DNA of 64,000 bases from positions 1,982,563 through 2,046,562 of the forward strand of contig CM012955.1 in the NCBI GenBank assembly GCA_000181795.3, written 5' to 3'. A program made the translations under genes and the position numbers. The stretch is from Trichinella spiralis. Lineage: Eukaryota > Nematoda > Enoplea > Trichinellida > Trichinellidae. Within the stretch, counting starts at the first letter, position 1. Every line of letters begins with the position of its first letter. This document shows positions 62,524 to 64,000 of the stretch, in pieces. The notes under the pieces are model-generated. The model saw only the letters and a program-made list of their open reading frames with translations, did no database searches and was not told the origin of the DNA.

Positions 62524-64000
62524 ATGCATGCATGCATACAGAAATGGATTTCTTTCCATTACAGATACTATTCAATTAGCAGTGATTTCCTGAACTGAAG
62601 TCAAATATTGACATAAATAAATGATAGTTGTCAAAAATGTTAGCCTGAGCAGTACAAATCAGTGATTACATGTTGCTTCAAGGAAAAGTATTACAATTAA
62701 CAAACTAAATGAAAAGTTGTTTATAGCCTTGATACAAAATACTTGAAAAACTAGCTATGACATCCCACCGCAAAACATTTTCACTGATACCAAATGTGTG
62801 CCTATTTGAATTCACTCACTCGCTAAGTAACAACAATGCTATGGCGATTTGCATAATAAGTATTTCACATAGTTTCCGGTGATGGAAATTGATTACAAAT
62901 GCTAGAAAATGAAATAAATTCCCCATTCATGTCAAATTGTTGGGCTCATGCATGGTAGTTTTTCGAATCTTTCCACGTATCCACCAGCTAGTACAATGGA
63001 AATTATTCCGATCATCTCAGGAACTACAGCGTATTAGAAAATAATTTTATGTTAAGAGCAAGCAATTTTGTGTCAATTAAAGGTATGTAAATTTTGAATA
63101 ACCCGCAATCGATGATTTTTTGATAAATTTGATAAAGTTGCCAGTGTGAACATTTGGAATTTTTAGAAAAAAAGACTGCAATATTACACGAAAATAGCTT
63201 TCAAATCTGATAATTTTTAACAATTCATATATCTGAACTGTAAGCAAAGAAAAAATTCAGTTAACAAAACTTTACAATTTTGAAGGTTTTTGCTACATTA
63301 ATGAAAGTCAAGAACAATTCTTTTAAAAAAAGCATTTATTTTTTTGGGTGAAAAAAATTGAATATTCCGTTGCAAAAATTAAAGAAACCATAACGTATTT
63401 CTATTTATGTAAATTTCATTTTTTATTTATTTATATTTCGACTGGATAGAATTCCTATATAGTTGCACTTTTTCGTTTGTACCTCAAAAAGTACGCATAC
63501 CCTAGGCATCTGGATACGTTCATAGTTGTTTACGAACAATTCTCTGTCAAAAAAATTAATATCCTTAATTTTTGTAGAAAAAAATTTTTCTCGAAAAATG
63601 CAAAATTTCATGGGCTATAGACTTGCTTGTTTTCGCGAAATTCAGCGAAAAATTTGTTATCAAATTTTGGACTTTCTTAAATTGTTACAGCTTTATATTG
63701 ATAAAAAATAGTGATTTGGAGAGTTTTACGTTAAACTGCATGGCAGTTGTGGAATAAATGGGCTCCAATTTTGACGTACTCCCTATTTTAATACATAGGG
63801 AAGACACCCATCAGTAACAGCTATTCAATGGAATCAGAGATTCCCAATTTCGGCAAATGAGACACTTTTGATACTGAAAATATCTTTTTCCACTAATTTA
63901 TCCTTTTTTTACGATCAATTGCTTCAAATTTCTGAAATTACTGCTGTTAAATAATCATTAATTGCTTCGAATCAAATCGAAAGCGTTGTAAGTGTTTACA
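62524..64000. other. Right-end region without recognised genes
   Basis: AT-rich DNA after the ZP gene. The ORFs are short and look random on both strands. A gene beginning beyond the right edge cannot be excluded. Confidence 0.4.

Overview
The window looks like nuclear DNA of a nematode. Genes are split by many short introns (often 40-120 bp) with GT..AG borders, noncoding DNA is AT-rich and full of microsatellites, and several coding regions start just after a polypyrimidine-AG site, as expected for trans-spliced outrons. A cuticlin-type ZP protein and nematode-style homologues of UNC-40, SEM-5, SEC-5, coronin and an IL-17 cytokine support this. A clade I (Dorylaimia, Trichinella-like) nematode is my guess, from general impression only; no rRNA or mitochondrial marker is present to fix the species.

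Layout from left to right: first coding exon of SEM-5/GRB2 (-, runs off the left edge); UNC-40/DCC/neogenin netrin receptor (+); ER-type FKBP with EF hands (-); membrane-anchored M1 aminopeptidase homologue that has lost its zinc site (+); exocyst SEC5/EXOC2 (-); coronin (+); CC2D2A/MKS6 ciliary transition-zone protein (+); secreted IL-17-like cytokine (-); insulin-like peptide (+); UEV/MMS2 ubiquitin E2 variant (+); four-pass membrane protein (-); ALKBH7 (+); EFL1 ribosome-maturation GTPase (+); ZP-domain cuticlin-like protein (+). I rebuilt exon chains by hand for every multi-exon gene that is complete in the window except CC2D2A. Each rebuilt chain sums to a multiple of three without internal stops (UNC-40 1447 aa, FKBP 332, M1 1012, SEC5 906, coronin 686, insulin-like 124, UEV 141, ALKBH7 243, EFL1 999, ZP protein 474).

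The genes do not form an operon or pathway cluster. They are a mixed set of conserved housekeeping, signalling and cell-biology genes on both strands, with divergent pairs (sem-5/unc-40, FKBP/M1, sec-5/coronin) and convergent pairs (M1/sec-5, CC2D2A/IL-17, UEV/tetraspan). I see no transposon with coding capacity, CRISPR array, tRNA or rRNA.

The points most worth a second look are the catalytically dead M1 peptidase and its odd GA..AG intron, the IL-17 homologue, the insulin-like peptide with exactly vertebrate-type A-chain cysteine spacing but no dibasic processing sites, an FKBP with an altered active site, a GC..AG intron in unc-40, and (TA)n microsatellites lying directly against splice sites in several unrelated genes. 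I did not find a previously undescribed multi-gene system.
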